Of a stretch of 64,000 bases of DNA, positions 32,896 to 45,474 are shown piece by piece. The stretch covers positions 60,353,501-60,417,500 of the forward strand of contig NC_069369.1 in assembly GCF_021730395.1 (NCBI RefSeq), written 5' to 3'. The position numbers were made by a program, and so were the translations under genes. The notes beneath the pieces were generated by a model. The model had not been told where the DNA came from, made no database searches, and saw only the letters and a list, made by a program, of their open reading frames with translations. Origin of the DNA: Mercenaria mercenaria (taxonomy: Eukaryota; Mollusca; Bivalvia; Venerida; Veneridae). Numbering within the stretch: position 1 is the first letter of the stretch; each line of letters begins with the position of its first letter.

Positions 32896-35800
32896 ATGGA
32901 AATCGAGAGATCTACAAAACAATATTATAAGAAATTTGAAATTAAAATTACATATAGACAAGATCCAAAGAATCAATTATATTTAACTATAAACGACTCT
33001 TATGAAATACTTAAATCTGAACTTAAAACTTTAAAAGGTATAAAAATAAACGTTGTTTTAAAAATAACTTTTGCAAAAATGGATAAAACTGATACAATAT
33101 ATAAATCAGCTTATTTTCAATCAAAGGCTTTAGAAATTATTAACACAAACGAAATAAAAAAAAACTTTACATCAAGCTTTTGATGAAATAATAAATAGAA
33201 TTGGTAATTGGATTTCTGAAGGAAGCGGCTGGAGAATAGAGTCAGTTGATGCTCATTATATAAATAGATATAAGTATAGTCCATTGGCTGCTTCAAGTTA
33301 TTTAGAATTACCAAAACCATTACAACATCCAATGATAGGATTAATAAATATAAAGAATGATGATAATGAATGTTTTAGATGGTGTCATTTAGCTTACAAA
33401 TTTCCTGTTGAAAAAGACCCTCAAAAAATTTCAAAATATAAAAAACATATAAACGATCTTGATTATACTGGAATTAAATTTCCTGTTACATTAAATCAAA
33501 TACCTAAAATAGAAGTTTTAAATGATATTTCATTTAATATATTTGGATATGAAGAAAATAGTATTTATCCATTGTACATATCAAAATATCAATACGAAGA
33601 ACACTGTGACATGTTGCTAATTACTAATGATAAAATAACTGATAAAATAAATAATAAAATAACTGATGATGACTGTAAACCCTCAAGAACTGTAGTCCAA
33701 CATTATGTTTGGATAAAAGACTTTAATAGATTAATGTTTCAAAAAACAAAATATCAACATAAAAAACATTTTTGTAAATCATGTCTACAGAATTTTTCAC
33801 AAGAAAGAATATTAAATGAACATATTCCAAATTGTTTAGCTATTAATGGTATCCAAGGCGTAAAAATGCCAAAAGAGGGAAGTAAAGTACAATTTAAAAA
33901 TTATCATAAAGGTTTAGCAGTACCTTTTGTAATTTATGCTGATTTTGAATCAATAACTAAAAAAGTTTTAACTGCTTTACCATCAACTGAATCTTCATTT
34001 ACTGAACCATATCAAAATCATATAGATTGTGGTTACGGCTATAAAGTTGTTTGTTGTTATGATAACAGTTATACTAAACCAACCCAGATTTATAGAGGCC
34101 CTAATGCAGTTTATAAGTTTATTGAAAAAATGCTTGAGGAAGAGGAATATTGTAAAGAAATATTTAAAGAACATTTCAACAAAGAACTAAGAATGTCTAA
34201 AAATGATTCAACCGAATTTAAAAAACAAAAGTTTTGTCATATTTGTGAAAAAGAATATAAGGAAAATGAAAATCCAGTACGTGACCATTGTCATATAACA
34301 GGAAAATTCAGAGGAAGTGCTCACTCAGAATGTAATATTAATTTTAAACTAACACATAAAATTCCTGTTATTTTTCATAATTTAAGAGGTTATGACGGTC
34401 ATTTTATTATGCAACAAATAGGAAAATTCAAAAAAGAAATTAATGTTATTCCTAACAATATGGAAAGATATATGGCATTTATGATTTCTGACTTGGTCTT
34501 TATTGATTCATTTCAATTTATGTCTCAATCATTGGATAACCTAGTAAAAAATATTCCAGAATTTAAATATTTATCTCAAGAATTTGATTACATAGAATTA
34601 TTAAAAACAAAAGGTGTTTATCCATATGATTACATGGATTCATTTAAAAAATTCAAAGAAACAGAATTACCTTCTAAAGAAGAGTTTTATTCAATTTTAA
34701 ATGAAACTAATATTTCTGATAATGAATACGAACATGCTAAAAATATCTGGAAAAAATTTAAAATTAAAACAATGGGAGAATATCATGATCTATATTTAAA
34801 AACTGATGTATTACTTTTAGCTGATGTATTTGAAAATTTTAGAAAATTATGTTTAGAGTACTACAAATTAGATCCTTGTCATTATTTTAGTAGTCCTGGG
34901 TTAGCTTGGGATGCAATGTTAAAAATGACTGGAATTAAGTTAGATTTAATAACTGATATTGATATGTATCTTTTTATTGAAAAGGGACTGAGAGGAGGAA
35001 TAAGTTATATTTCAAACAGATACAGTAAAGCAAACAATAAATATATGAAAGATTATAATTCAAAAGAAGAAAGCAAATACATTATGTACCTCGACGCCAA
35101 TAACCTTTACGGTTGGGCTATGTGTCAACCTTTACCCTCTGGAAACTTTAAATTTATATCCGAAAAACAATTTAAGAAATTAATTGCAAAAGGTAAAACT
35201 AACTTTATAGTTGAATGTGATCTTGAATATCCAAAAGAATTACATAAAACCCACAATGATTATCCTTTAGCTCCTGAAAAAATTAAAATACCAGATCAAT
35301 GGCTTTCTGATTATAGTAAAAATATTAAAACAGAATTTGAAATAGGAAAAAGTAATGTAAAGAAGTTGGTTCCAACTTTAATGAAAAAACAAAATTATGT
35401 AGTTCATTATAAAAATCTTGAACTATATACACAATTAGGGTTAAAAGTAACAAAAATACATAAAATATTAACTTTTGATGAAAGTCCTTGGTTAAAAAAG
35501 TATATTGATTTTAATACTCAAAAAGATCTAAAGCAAAAAATTCATTTGAAAAGGACTTTTTAAGTTAATGAACAACTCTGTATTCGGTAAGACGATGGAG
35601 AATTTACGTAAGAGGGTTAATATTAAATTAACTCATGATGAAAATATTTTATTAAAATACTAGCCAAACCTTCATTTGTTAGTTCAACGATGTTTAACTC
35701 TAACCTTTTGGTATTCATAGAATAAAAGAAAGTTTGTTATTAAACAGACCTTGGTTATGTTGGAATGTGCATTCTAGATTTATCAAAATTTTAATGTATG

Positions 35801-36317
35801 ATTTTCATTATAATTACATTAAGGAAAAGTACGAGAGTAATTGTAAATTATTGTTTACTGACACTGATTCATTATGTTATGAAATAAAAACCAAAGATGC
35901 ATATAAAGACTTTTATAAGGACAAAGATTTATTTGATAATAGTGATTACGATAACAACTCAAAATTTTATTTCGATAATAATAAAAAAGTAATTGGAAAA
36001 TTTAAAGATGAAGCTGCTGGTGTAGTAATTGTTGAATTTGTCGGATTAAGAAGTAAAATGTATTCTTATTTATTAGAAAACGAAGTTAATATTAAAAAAT
36101 GTAAAGGAATTAAAAAACTTGTTGTTAAGAAAACAATAGTTCATAAAAATTACAAAGATACTTTGTTTAATTCAACCCAAAGTAATCACACCTTTAAAGT
36201 TATTCGTTCTGATAAACACAATCTTTCCAGTTATGTTATAAATAAACATCTTTATCATGTTATGATGATAAAAGATATATTCTTGATAATGGTATTGATA
36301 CATTAGCTTATTCTTAA
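32896..36317 (+). pseudogene. Polinton part: protein-primed family B DNA polymerase region
   Basis: About 3.4 kb of polymerase coding region. Exonuclease-type blocks include VIYADFESITKK, FHNLRGYDGHFIM and YHDLYLKTDVLLLADVFENF. Polymerase-type blocks include MYLDANNLYGWAMCQPLPSG and LLFTDTDSLCYEI (the YxDTDS catalytic block). A CxxC...HCH finger-like stretch (FCHICEKEY then DHCHITGKFRG) lies between, as is usual in Polinton and adintovirus polymerases. The region is broken. In intact relatives this enzyme replicates the element from a terminal protein. Confidence 0.9.
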
Positions 36318-36586
36318 ATTAATTAAAGTTTTATTAAAGTTTTTATTAAAGTTTTTATAAAGTTTTTATTAAAGTTTATTAAATATAGAACCATAAATTG
36401 TTAACTGAATATTTTTAACGTTTAAAGAATTAATATAAATAACATCATTTATTTTAAATTTATTAGCATAATTAATAGAAATAGATTCATTTTTTCTGTT
36501 ATTTTTTACATCGTAACTTTGAAGAAATTACATTTTCTTTATTTTTTAGTTGTAATTTAGCTTCTCCTTTATCTAATTTAATTGCA

Positions 36587-36802
36587 TCAACAAGAAATTA
36601 AAATGCAATTAAAATTAATTCTTACATTATTACCTTTTTGAACTAAACCAGGACTAGCATTTACAGTTTTCCATTGAAATAATCCACCATCGGTATCTTG
36701 GGTATAACTTGTTAAAAACAATGGAGGTTTTCTTATTAATTGCCTTTCTATTTGTTTTTCTATTTTATTTACTTTTTCATTTATATTATTGAATATTCCC
36801 AT
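36587..36802 (-). pseudogene. Polinton part: small unassigned protein
   Basis: Starts MGIFNNINEKVNKIEKQIE, an amphipathic helix, then TDGGLFQWKTVNASPGLV. It sits directly downstream of the protease in the minus-strand virion-gene block. A virion role is a guess from position. Confidence 0.4.
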
Positions 36803-36806
36803 TATA

Positions 36807-37124
36807 TTAATTATTCCAGTTAAATAAATGTCCTTTTTTATTAAAATAATTTATAATAGTTTGTTCATTTACTCTTTGATTATTAATTTTTAGTATTTTA
36901 TACAATAAATCATACAATGGTACTTTATCTTGTAACATTTTAATGAAAAATAAACAATAATATCCACAGAGCATACTTGTTTTGTCTTGATATTGAACAT
37001 TGTTGTATTTTACATTTGGTATATACTTAATTACTTCTTTTGGTGGAGGAAGTCCAAATGGATCAAAGTACATATTATTTAAATAACAAACCCAATGTGT
37101 TCCAGGACCAACAGAGTCGTCCAA
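36807..37124 (-). pseudogene. Polinton part: adenain-like cysteine protease region
   Basis: Contains GTHWVCYLNNMYFDPFG (His and Asp of the triad), then a Gln, and MLCGYYCLFFI (nucleophile Cys) in the order of adenovirus protease and Ulp1-type enzymes. In Polintons it is expected to process capsid proteins during maturation. Confidence 0.85.
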
Positions 37125-37261
37125 ATTTATAATTCCACACTCGTCCTTTTCTTTTAATTTTAGTAAATTATTTCTACTAAATACACCCCTAAAGTTTTTA
37201 ATTTTTAATTGTTTTACCCATTGTTCTATTTCAAAGTTAGATATTGATTTGTTTATAAATT

Positions 37262-37900
37262 TTATTTTTTTTTTACTATAGGAATTCGTCTGTAAGGTCT
37301 TCGTTGTGAATCAATCTGTAGTCCTTTTCCACTTAACAAAGATGTAATCAAAGGTATTCCTAGACTAGCAGCCAACATACCTAAAAAGCCACCGTCTTGT
37401 TTTTGTTTTTGTGTTAATTTAATCACTCCAGATCCTACTAGTTGCTTTCTTTGATTAGGTGTAAGATATGGTGATATCATATTTCTCTTATCATTAGCTA
37501 CTGAAATCATACCATTTCCAAGTATTTTACTAACACCAGTACTGGCTAGTCCAGAAAGGGCTCCAATGCCTAAAGGGGCTAATATTTTTGGAGCTATTTT
37601 TGCTGCCATTGGAAGAATTGTTTTTCCTAACAAACCAGCCAAAGCTCCTAAAAATCCACCATTTTGACCTTGACTGGACATTTGTTTTTTCGAAATTGTA
37701 ATTTCTAATCCCTTCTTATTTGCAACAGCTTTTTTAATTTGATTAATTTGTGTTTTTGTTAATAATAAAGGGAAGTTTCCACGTAATTGTTCATGTTTTA
37801 ATCTAAAAGTATGTGGAATTTTATTATTATAAGCTTGTGCTAAATTTTTCTTTTGTCCATCTGTAAGGTTAATTTTATATTCAATATAATTTGATGACAT
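37262..37900 (-). pseudogene. Polinton part: minor virion protein with repeated Gly-rich hydrophobic segments
   Basis: 212 residues. The two segments GGFLGALAGLLGKTILPMAA and GGFLGMLAASLGIPLITSLL resemble each other, and the end is basic (RRPYRRIPIVKKK). This architecture recalls adenovirus core/pX- or pVI-like processed proteins seen in adintoviruses; GG motifs could be protease sites. Family assignment is tentative. Confidence 0.55.
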
Positions 37901-37939
37901 TATATACTTTATATTTATTTTAATTTATATTTATTTTAT

Positions 37940-39193
37940 TTAAACAATAACAAGTTCATTTCCAATAGTATTTATTTCAACTGTTTCCTCATATAATACA
38001 ATTGCGTAAATACGATATTTTGCAGCGGGAAGTGCAGTTAACTTAATTGTTAATGTAATCTGCTTAGGATCTTCTGTAGTTACTTTTTATATTCCAAGTT
38101 AAAATGAACAAATCCATACAAACTATTAAAGTTTGATCTATTTAGCAGACTTCCAGTAGTCTTATTATTTTGTTTATAATAATAATTAATTACATCATCA
38201 TATATTCTTGATATACTTGTATATTCTGTTTCTGGATAAAAAACACCATTACCAACTTCGAGACGACAAGAACTCAAAATAGAATTATAATCATCATCTG
38301 CTGCATTAAGTTTAAATGTATCTAATAAATGTGGATTCATTTCTTGATTATTACTTTTATCAGGTCGTTGTAAATAAACAAATACATGTTGTGGTTTTGT
38401 TACACCAGCCGTTATTCTAAAAGTTGTATTAATCTGTTGTGTATCAGTTGATTGCGTCATCATTTCCCTAAGGTATGACCATCTTGCTTTTGTAAATCTT
38501 TCAGAAATTAGATTAAGTCCAAATTCATTAAAAACCAAACGTGGAACCCATAGAATTAATTTTGTTACAATTACTCTACCTGGATCAGCGCATTAGCTCT
38601 AAAAATTAATTCATCATCATCTGTCAGCTGCATGTGTTATTTGAATTTGACTTGGAGGTAAATATTAGTTTCTAAACCCTGAAAAAAATGAATAATTATT
38701 TAATGGAATTTTTAGCATTTACCTCATTATTTTTCTTGATTAAATCCTTTCTAATAGCAAACCCCGAATTATCATCAGCAGCAGCAGTAGCAGTAGTATC
38801 TAAATAAATAAATTCATTTGTTCCAGTTGATTTTGCATAATCTTCAGATAGTTCAACCAAACTCTTTACATTTATTACTTTGTATAAATTATTACAATCA
38901 TAAACAATTTTTCCATTTTGTTTAACCACTAACTGATCAATTAATGAAGCTGCATTATTAATTAGAGCAATTTGAGCTCCATCATACTCAGCACCATTAG
39001 CAAGTTTATTTACTTTAAAACTTACTTCAAAATAACCATTAAACCAATCAAAATATGAACTTCTATCATTAATTGTAAAGTGATATCCGTTTTTTTGTTG
39101 TTTAACATTATTTCCCAGGACAGATATTAATGCTGTATCTAATTGAATAGGAGTTAATTCATATCTTTCACAATATTCTTTTGTTCTAAACAT
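37940..39193 (-). pseudogene. Polinton part: hexon-like double-jelly-roll major capsid protein region
   Basis: The region opens MFRTKEYCERYELTPIQLDT and has YFDWFNGYFEVSFKVNKLAN, then ALINNAASLIDQLVVKQNGK. Later it has NEFGLNLISERFTKARWSYL and FVYLQRPDKSNNQEMNPHLL, all characteristic of Polinton/adintovirus hexon. The region is broken. It lies in the minus-strand block with protease and penton-like genes. Confidence 0.85.
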
Positions 39194-39368
39194 GTATATA
39201 TTATATATTATTTTATTTTTTTATTCTAGTTTTTATTTTAGTTTTTATTTTATTTTTTATTAAAGTTAAAACTTTAGTTTTTATAAATTAATCTGTTAAT
39301 ACGTTTTTGTTGAGCTGAAGTTCCAGCACGAGCTAAAGTCCCAGATCCTGACAATATTCTATTTATTC

Positions 39369-39752
39369 TCATATGAATATCCTCCTCATTATCATTATTT
39401 TTATTATTATTTTTATTATTATTATTATTTTACTGTTATTCTTTTCTTGTAATTCCTTGGCAATTAAATTACCAACTGCTGGAGCAGGTTTCTTTTTAAA
39501 TTTTTCAACAATTTTAGCTGCAGCTAAATTTCCAACTTCTGTTCCAACCTTTTTTGTTCCACTTTCAAGTGCTGCTTTTCCTGCTGTTTCCAAAGCTTTT
39601 TTTCCAGCTGTGCTAATTGAAGATGCGGCTGAACTTGAAAGCAATTTCGTTAAAGTGTCAAAGATTCCTGTTCCGCGTATATTTTCTTCTCCCGTGTGAG
39701 CATCAACATAAATAAATATTCCTTTATTTTTATCATAAACTTTCTTGTACAT
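39369..39752 (-). pseudogene. Polinton part: small Ala/Lys-rich protein
   Basis: It opens YKKVYDKNKGIFIYVDAHTG, followed by an Ala/Ser-rich amphipathic stretch (ALETAGKAALESGTKKVG) and an Asn/Ile/Lys-rich tail on a low-complexity AT tract. I do not recognise it. Its place between capsid genes suggests a virion component. Confidence 0.45.
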
Positions 39753-39804
39753 TATATAAAACTAAAATTTATAATTTCATAATTAAAGTTTTAAAACTTT
39801 AGTT

Positions 39805-40566
39805 TTAATTAATTTCTTTTAAAATTAGTGTAAAACTTGTTTCAACCTCATTAAAATTAATTATTCTACCAAATACATCTGTAATATATATTCTAATTGA
39901 ATTTATAATATATTTATTAATTTCAGAATATCCAACTCTTTGTGGTTCTTTTGTAAATGGATAAGCTCTTGTTAAATCTGCAGTACTTAAAGCATAAATA
40001 ATATTACTGAAATTACCATCAACAAGTGAATTATCAATAAGATCACAATGAATGTAAATTGTATCCACAGAGTTAGTTATATTTGGTGTTTTAGTTCCCC
40101 ATTCATTTTTGTCTAATTTTTTTTTCTCAAATCCAAGCAATGTATGAAAATTTGATATTTCCAAATCCAACTTAAAATTATCTGTAATTGAAATCAAAAT
40201 CTTAAAACTACTTAAATCAAATTCCAAACTTATTGGAGCAATTTCTGGTTTATCAAATTCATAATCACCATTACTTATTAATGTTTCCCTAATATAATTA
40301 TTAATATCTGTGTAACTGTAAGAACCATTTGTAAATATAATATCTTTCCAATCCTTACCATTATGATAACGAATTCTTTTATTGTCATATTCATCACTAA
40401 TATTATGCCAAGAGTAGGTCATAGTGTTAATACTATCCAAACCAACAACATAAATTTTATTTTTATCTAAAATTAAAGAACGACTAAATCTGATTGTAAA
40501 ATCACTCGGAGTATTTTTGTTATTATCTTTAACTGTTTCAGAACTTAATACTATTTTTTGTTCCAT
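39805..40566 (-). pseudogene. Polinton part: penton-like minor capsid protein
   Basis: 253 residues in one frame. It opens IVLSSETVKDNNKNTPSDFT and IRFSRSLILDKNKIYVVGLD, then YSYTDINNYIRETLI and HTLLGFEKKKLDKNEWG, matching the single-jelly-roll penton/minor capsid proteins of Polintons. In relatives it forms the vertices of the particle. Confidence 0.78.
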
Positions 40567-40805
40567 TTATATATAATTAAAAACTTTAATTAAAGTTTAA
40601 ATTCAAGAAAAATAATTTTTATATAACATTTCATGTTGTTCTGGTAAAAGAGAATTCATTTTTAATAGTTCATCAATTATTCTAATACCTTCATTTTTTA
40701 GTTCTTCATTATTATTTCCAGCATTAATTGAACATCAAATTAACTCTAAGTCATTAACCAATTCTTTTGGATTACATGGACAAACGTCATAACCTTGTCC
40801 CCTAA

Positions 40806-41390
40806 TTACTTTTTAAATTTCATAGATCTTTTATTGATAGGTAATCCTGACTTTTCTGTTAATTCTTTGAATATTTTTATTGAATGATTTGAATGTTTTT
40901 TATTATTGTTATATCTTTTATTAATCAAATCAATTAAATCATCATCTACTTTAGTGTTAATTACTTCCTTTCCAGTTATTCTATCCTTAGCAATTAATTT
41001 ATTTTGACCATAAAGTTTATTTAAGTTAATAATTAAATTACCGTATTGTCCATTTGGTAAAACTTTATATGGGTTATGATGTTTTATTCCTTTTCCTTTT
41101 TTATATATAGAATCCGTATCAAGAATATGATTTAACCGGTATTTGTACTTTATGAGTTGATCTTGATCATGTTTTAATTCTTTTGCTTTTTCTTGCTTAT
41201 TTGGATCTTTTGATCTTGATTTGCTTGCTATCTGACCATTTAATTTTTTAATATCTTCAGTAACCTTATCTATTGTAGCTTTAAGATTGTCTTTATCTAT
41301 TTTATCTCGATTAGATTCATCTGCAGTAAAAAAGTCAAACATTTCAGACGGTTTGTAATATTTATATTCTTCTAAAACATCATTATCCAA
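40806..41390 (-). pseudogene. Polinton part: unassigned Lys-rich protein
   Basis: 194 residues, very charged. It opens with YKYYKPSEMFDFFTADESN and a predicted coiled stretch (KVTEDIKKLNGQIASKSRS) and ends in a basic tail. Not recognised. Next to the following minus-strand frame with a spacing of a few bases, as in a co-transcribed block. Confidence 0.45.
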
Positions 41391-41404
41391 ATCAGCATCT
41401 AAAT

Positions 41405-41872
41405 CTACTGTATGTATTTTTTTTCTTTTGGTCTTGCTCCCAGTTCTTCTGATTCTTCAGGTATTTTCTTTTCTCTGTTATAATAATTTTCCAGTATTTT
41501 ATCAACCTCTTTTTCGTCTAGTTTTTGTTGTAATGGTTGTAATGGTTGTAATGGTTGTTGTAGTTCTGGAGGTGGTTGTTCTTCCATTATCTCTGCCAAT
41601 TTTTGTTGTTGTTCTACTTCTTTTATTTTATCAACAAAACTTTTTGGAAGTAACGCTAATTGCTCCTTAATTCCAGGTAATGCTTTTAACTGACTTGATA
41701 ATTGTTCTTTTTGACTTTCTATTTTTTCAGTAATTGGCTTATAAATTTCAGTGTACATATCCCGATTTGTAGCTTTTCTTATTTTTTCTCTCATTATTTC
41801 TTCTCTAAGATCTCTCATCTTTTGCCCAACTAATTTTTTTCTTATTATCATTTCATTAAGTTTTGATTGCAT
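41405..41872 (-). pseudogene. Polinton part: Gln/Pro-rich coiled-coil protein
   Basis: 155 residues. Charged helix at the N-terminus (MIRKKLVGQKMRDLREEIM), then a PPPELQQPLQPLQPLQQKL repeat encoded by a GGTTGTAAT-type tandem tract. Not recognised. Confidence 0.45.
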
Positions 41873-41875
41873 TTA

Positions 41876-41966
41876 TATAATAATATAAGATAATGTAAAA
41901 TAATGTAAGATAATGTAAAATAATGTAAGATAATGTAAAATAATGTAAAATAATGTAATATTATAT
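41876..41966. repeat. Short tandem repeat in the divergent promoter region of the Polinton
   Basis: About eight TAATGTAAAA / TAATGTAAGA 10-mers lie between the minus-strand block and the plus-strand ATPase. Position suggests a shared divergent promoter; the repeat may simply be slippage in AT-rich DNA. Confidence 0.5.
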
Positions 41967-41968
41967 AA

Positions 41969-42622
41969 ATGGAAATTCCAAATTATGATACAAAAAATGA
42001 TAAATCCAATAACTTTAAACAATTTTATCCTTTTATGCCAGATTCATGTTTTAGAATGTTAATATGTGGATCGTCAGGATCTGGAAAAACAAATACATTA
42101 ATGCATATACTTCGAAAACCTCTTATATATTATGATAAATTATACTTATATGCTAAAAACCTAGAACAATCTAAATATCAAGATTTAATTAACAACTTAA
42201 ACCAAATTGCAAAAAAAATTAAAGTAGATCCAAATGAAATACTTGAATATTCAGCTGATCCCAACCAAATTGAACCTTGTGAGAATCTTGAATCAGAAAA
42301 ACAAAAAGTAGTAATATTTGATGATTTTGTCTGTGAAGATAAAAAGGTTCAAAATGAAATAACAAAATACTTTATTCAAGGACGTCACAAAAACTGTTGT
42401 GTTATTTATTTAAGTCAGTCTTACTATAAAACACCAAAAGATATCCGTATTAACTGTTCACATTATATTTTGTTTGAAAGTCCAGGTAAAATGGAAAATA
42501 ATAGGATTTGTGATGAACAAAATATAGATCGTGATACTTTTGCTAATGCAACAAATCAAAAATATGATTTCTTATATATTGACAAACCAAGGAAGTTTTT
42601 AGAGAAAAAACTTTACTGGTAA
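41969..42622 (+). pseudogene. Polinton part: FtsK/HerA-type genome-packaging ATPase
   Basis: 217 residues in one frame. Walker A CGSSGSGKTNTLMHI near residue 35, Walker B KQKVVIFDDFV near residue 112, then QGRHKNCCVIYLSQSYYKTP, the sensor-type block of A32/adintovirus packaging ATPases. In relatives it drives DNA into the capsid. It is the only core gene of the right half on the plus strand. Confidence 0.88.
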
Positions 42623-42652
42623 TATAAAATAATTATATAATGGGAGTTTTTA

Positions 42653-43782
42653 ATGATGTTAAAACAAATAAGTGAACCTGACAGTATAAGTAAAGTTAAA
42701 TTTGATATTGATTTAAGTGATTATGCTACTAAAAAGCAATTCAAAAGCTTAAAAAGGAAAACGGAATCGTATCTTCACAGAAATAAGGAACTTGATAACA
42801 CAATGAATAGAGCATTAGATATGGGAGGTAATGAAATAATCAACCTAGGAAATCCAGATAAACCCAACGATGCAGTTTCAAGACGGTTTGTGTATAAAAA
42901 AATTCAAAGTGTAATAGATGACTATAAACTTGAAGATGTCAAAAGTATAAAACAAACACTAGAAGTAGAAGTAAAGAATATTGAAGAATTAACAAAAGAT
43001 TTTAAAAAGAATTCATTATTAATTAATCAATTACAAGGTAAAATTGAAGAAGAAATGAAAGCTATGGTTGATTCTATTAAAGAACTTGAAGAGAAATCTG
43101 ATTTGACAGATGACAACATAAAAGAAGTATTTCGAGTTAATTTAAACATTTTATTCACCCAAATTCAAGAATTAAAAGATAGTATGATTAAACATGAAGA
43201 ACTAAAAGACAAGATTATTGAAGCTGAGAAAAAGTTACAAAATATGTATCAGTTAGAAATCAAAACAGAAATAAATAAACTAAATACTGAAATGGCAAAA
43301 GGGAATCAAGATTTACTCGATACATTTTCAAATAAATTTGCAGAATATAAATCTGAATTGGAAAAGGCAGCTTCACAAAGAGGTGATGATCATGATACAG
43401 CATTAGATAACCTTAAAAAAGAAATTAATTCTAAAATAGATGACTTTAAAAAACAAATTCGAAATTGGATTAGTATTGTTGACAACCGTCACAATTTAAA
43501 ATATGCAGAATTAAGTAATATTACAAAAAATTACAAGAAGATATTAATGAATTTAATGATCAAATTAAAAAAATAACAAATGATTTGGACTCTGTAGTTG
43601 AAATATCAGCTAAACAAGAAGAAGCAATTAAGATAATTAATGATCAAATTAAAAAAATAATAAATGATTTGGACTCTGTAGTTAAAATATCAGATAAACA
43701 AGGAGAATCAATCACTGCTAATACCCAAGTAATTACTGCTAATACTAAAGCAATAACCGCTATGTTGAAGGAATTACACTAA
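42653..43782 (+). pseudogene. Polinton part: long coiled-coil (fibre-like) protein region
   Basis: The region encodes more than 300 residues of heptad-rich, Lys/Glu-rich helix (for example KSIKQTLEVEVKNIEELTKD) after MNRALDMGGNEIINLGNPDK. That last block resembles the N-terminal repeats of phage/viral tail-fibre proteins (GNxIxNLGxPxxxxDAVS). The end holds repeated DSVVEIS/DSVVKIS segments. A fibre or spike role is inferred. Confidence 0.6.
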
Positions 43783-43967
43783 TGCTGAAGAAATTACAAA
43801 AGTAAAAAATATTTTCTTAAAACAAGAAACACAATTAGCTAGAACAAAAGGCGTTGTTTGACAATTTTCTGCTTCTGAAGTTGCCACAACAAAACGACTT
43901 GATGATTTAGCTGAATAATTCTTAAACTTAAAAAGAAAGACAGGAAATAGAAAAAAGGGTAGAGGAA

Positions 43968-44610
43968 GTGAGATATGAAGCGTTTCTCTTTGAATACTAT
44001 TATAATCATACTTTTGATTACATACAAATGAAAAAGTATTTTGACCGTCGTGGTGCCTGGATACATTCAACATATAAAAATATGGCCGATCTGAACTATT
44101 TAAATATATTTGAAATAAGACCTGGAATTATCTTAGATTATAAAGATTTTATAAGCATAAACCAACAATATAAAATAGATGTACTAGATATGCTTTTGAG
44201 TGGTGTGTTTATAGTCGGAAAAAACCGGAACTTTATATAATAGATATTAAGATTTTATTAAAGGGTGCGAGCTCTCCGGGTGAACCGTATAAACCGACTA
44301 AAAGCCCAATATCACATTTTATATTTAGGTGGCGGAATGATAGGCTCAGGATGATGTTTTATTTGATATATTTGATATGTAAATATAACAGCTGAGGCAG
44401 CTGAGGACTTTGACACTGATAAGTTAATATCTATGTATAAGAAAAAAATTAAAATTTATCTAAAACAAGGAACAATGTTTGATATTCACCCGTATGACGA
44501 TTCAGCATCTACAGAATTAACATTTATGCTTTTGATAGGTAGTTACATTAGATTCTACATATCGGATGAACCTATATCCTCTGGTAGAAGCAGACTTTTG
44601 GATTAAAGGG
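43968..44610 (+). pseudogene. Polinton part: unassigned right-end coding remnants
   Basis: Frames with YNHTFDYIQMKKYFDRRGAW and later KIKIYLKQGTMFDIHPYDDS look protein-like but match no family I know. They form the last coding stretch before the non-coding right end. Confidence 0.4.
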
Positions 44611-44716
44611 TTAATTAAAAGCTTAATTAAAGTTTTAATTACTATGTGTACCCTGATAATATACTTACTAATTGAAAATAAGATCAAATATGTTGTATAA
44701 ACAACTCCTCGATATA

Positions 44717-45150
44717 TGTTTATCTTAAAAGGAATGCAATAAATCATCTGTTTAGCTTATAATATTGATTGTAAACACACCGTGTGTCACCAAATTACAA
44801 AGCTATAATCTATACGTTTAATGGTTTTAACATTCCTTCATGAATTACAGCGTAATTCTCAATAAACTGTTTCAACAAAAACTGACACATATGTCGTCTG
44901 CGAAACGTCCTATACTAAGGTCATTAAGTGCAAATGGATTACAGCGTAATTCTCAATCAGATGTTTCAAAAAAACCGACATAAATGTTTATCTTAAAAGG
45001 AATGCAATAAATCGTCTGTTTAACTTATAATACCATTTGTAAACGCTTTGCGTCATCAAATTACAAAGATATAATCTTTACGTTTAATGTTTTTAAACAT
45101 TTCTTCATGAATTACAGCGTAATTCTCAATAAACTGTTTCAACAAAAACT
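44717..45150 (+). repeat. Subterminal direct repeat inside the Polinton right end
   Basis: Two copies of a ~167-bp unit at 44717-44883 and 44985-45150. Each begins TGTTTATCTTAAAAGGAATG and ends CAGCGTAATTCTCAATAAAC plus TGTTTCAACAAAAACT. A partial third copy of the unit's end lies at 44938-44970. Non-coding, between the last frame and the right terminal repeat. Confidence 0.75.
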
Positions 45151-45474
45151 ATTTATCAACACCGGTGTCATTTTCAAGTTTATCAATATCAACAACTTTA
45201 AACAAATATTGGTTTAATGTACCGGTGCCGCTTTATTGATTATTGCAAATAACAGCTGATCAAAGGAATGTGATAATGAATCGTCTGTTTAACTGCGGTA
45301 TAATAGTTAGTATATAAATAAGAAATTCGGAAGTAATATTACAGGAGGTACATTTTATAGTTAATTATTTTATAGTTAATTATTTTTAATATATTTTAGA
45401 TTTTGTTCTCATTTTTGTTAACTGGTAAGGTTTTGTCAAGTTAAAGCAACCTGAAAACCTGTTTTTTCTTATTT

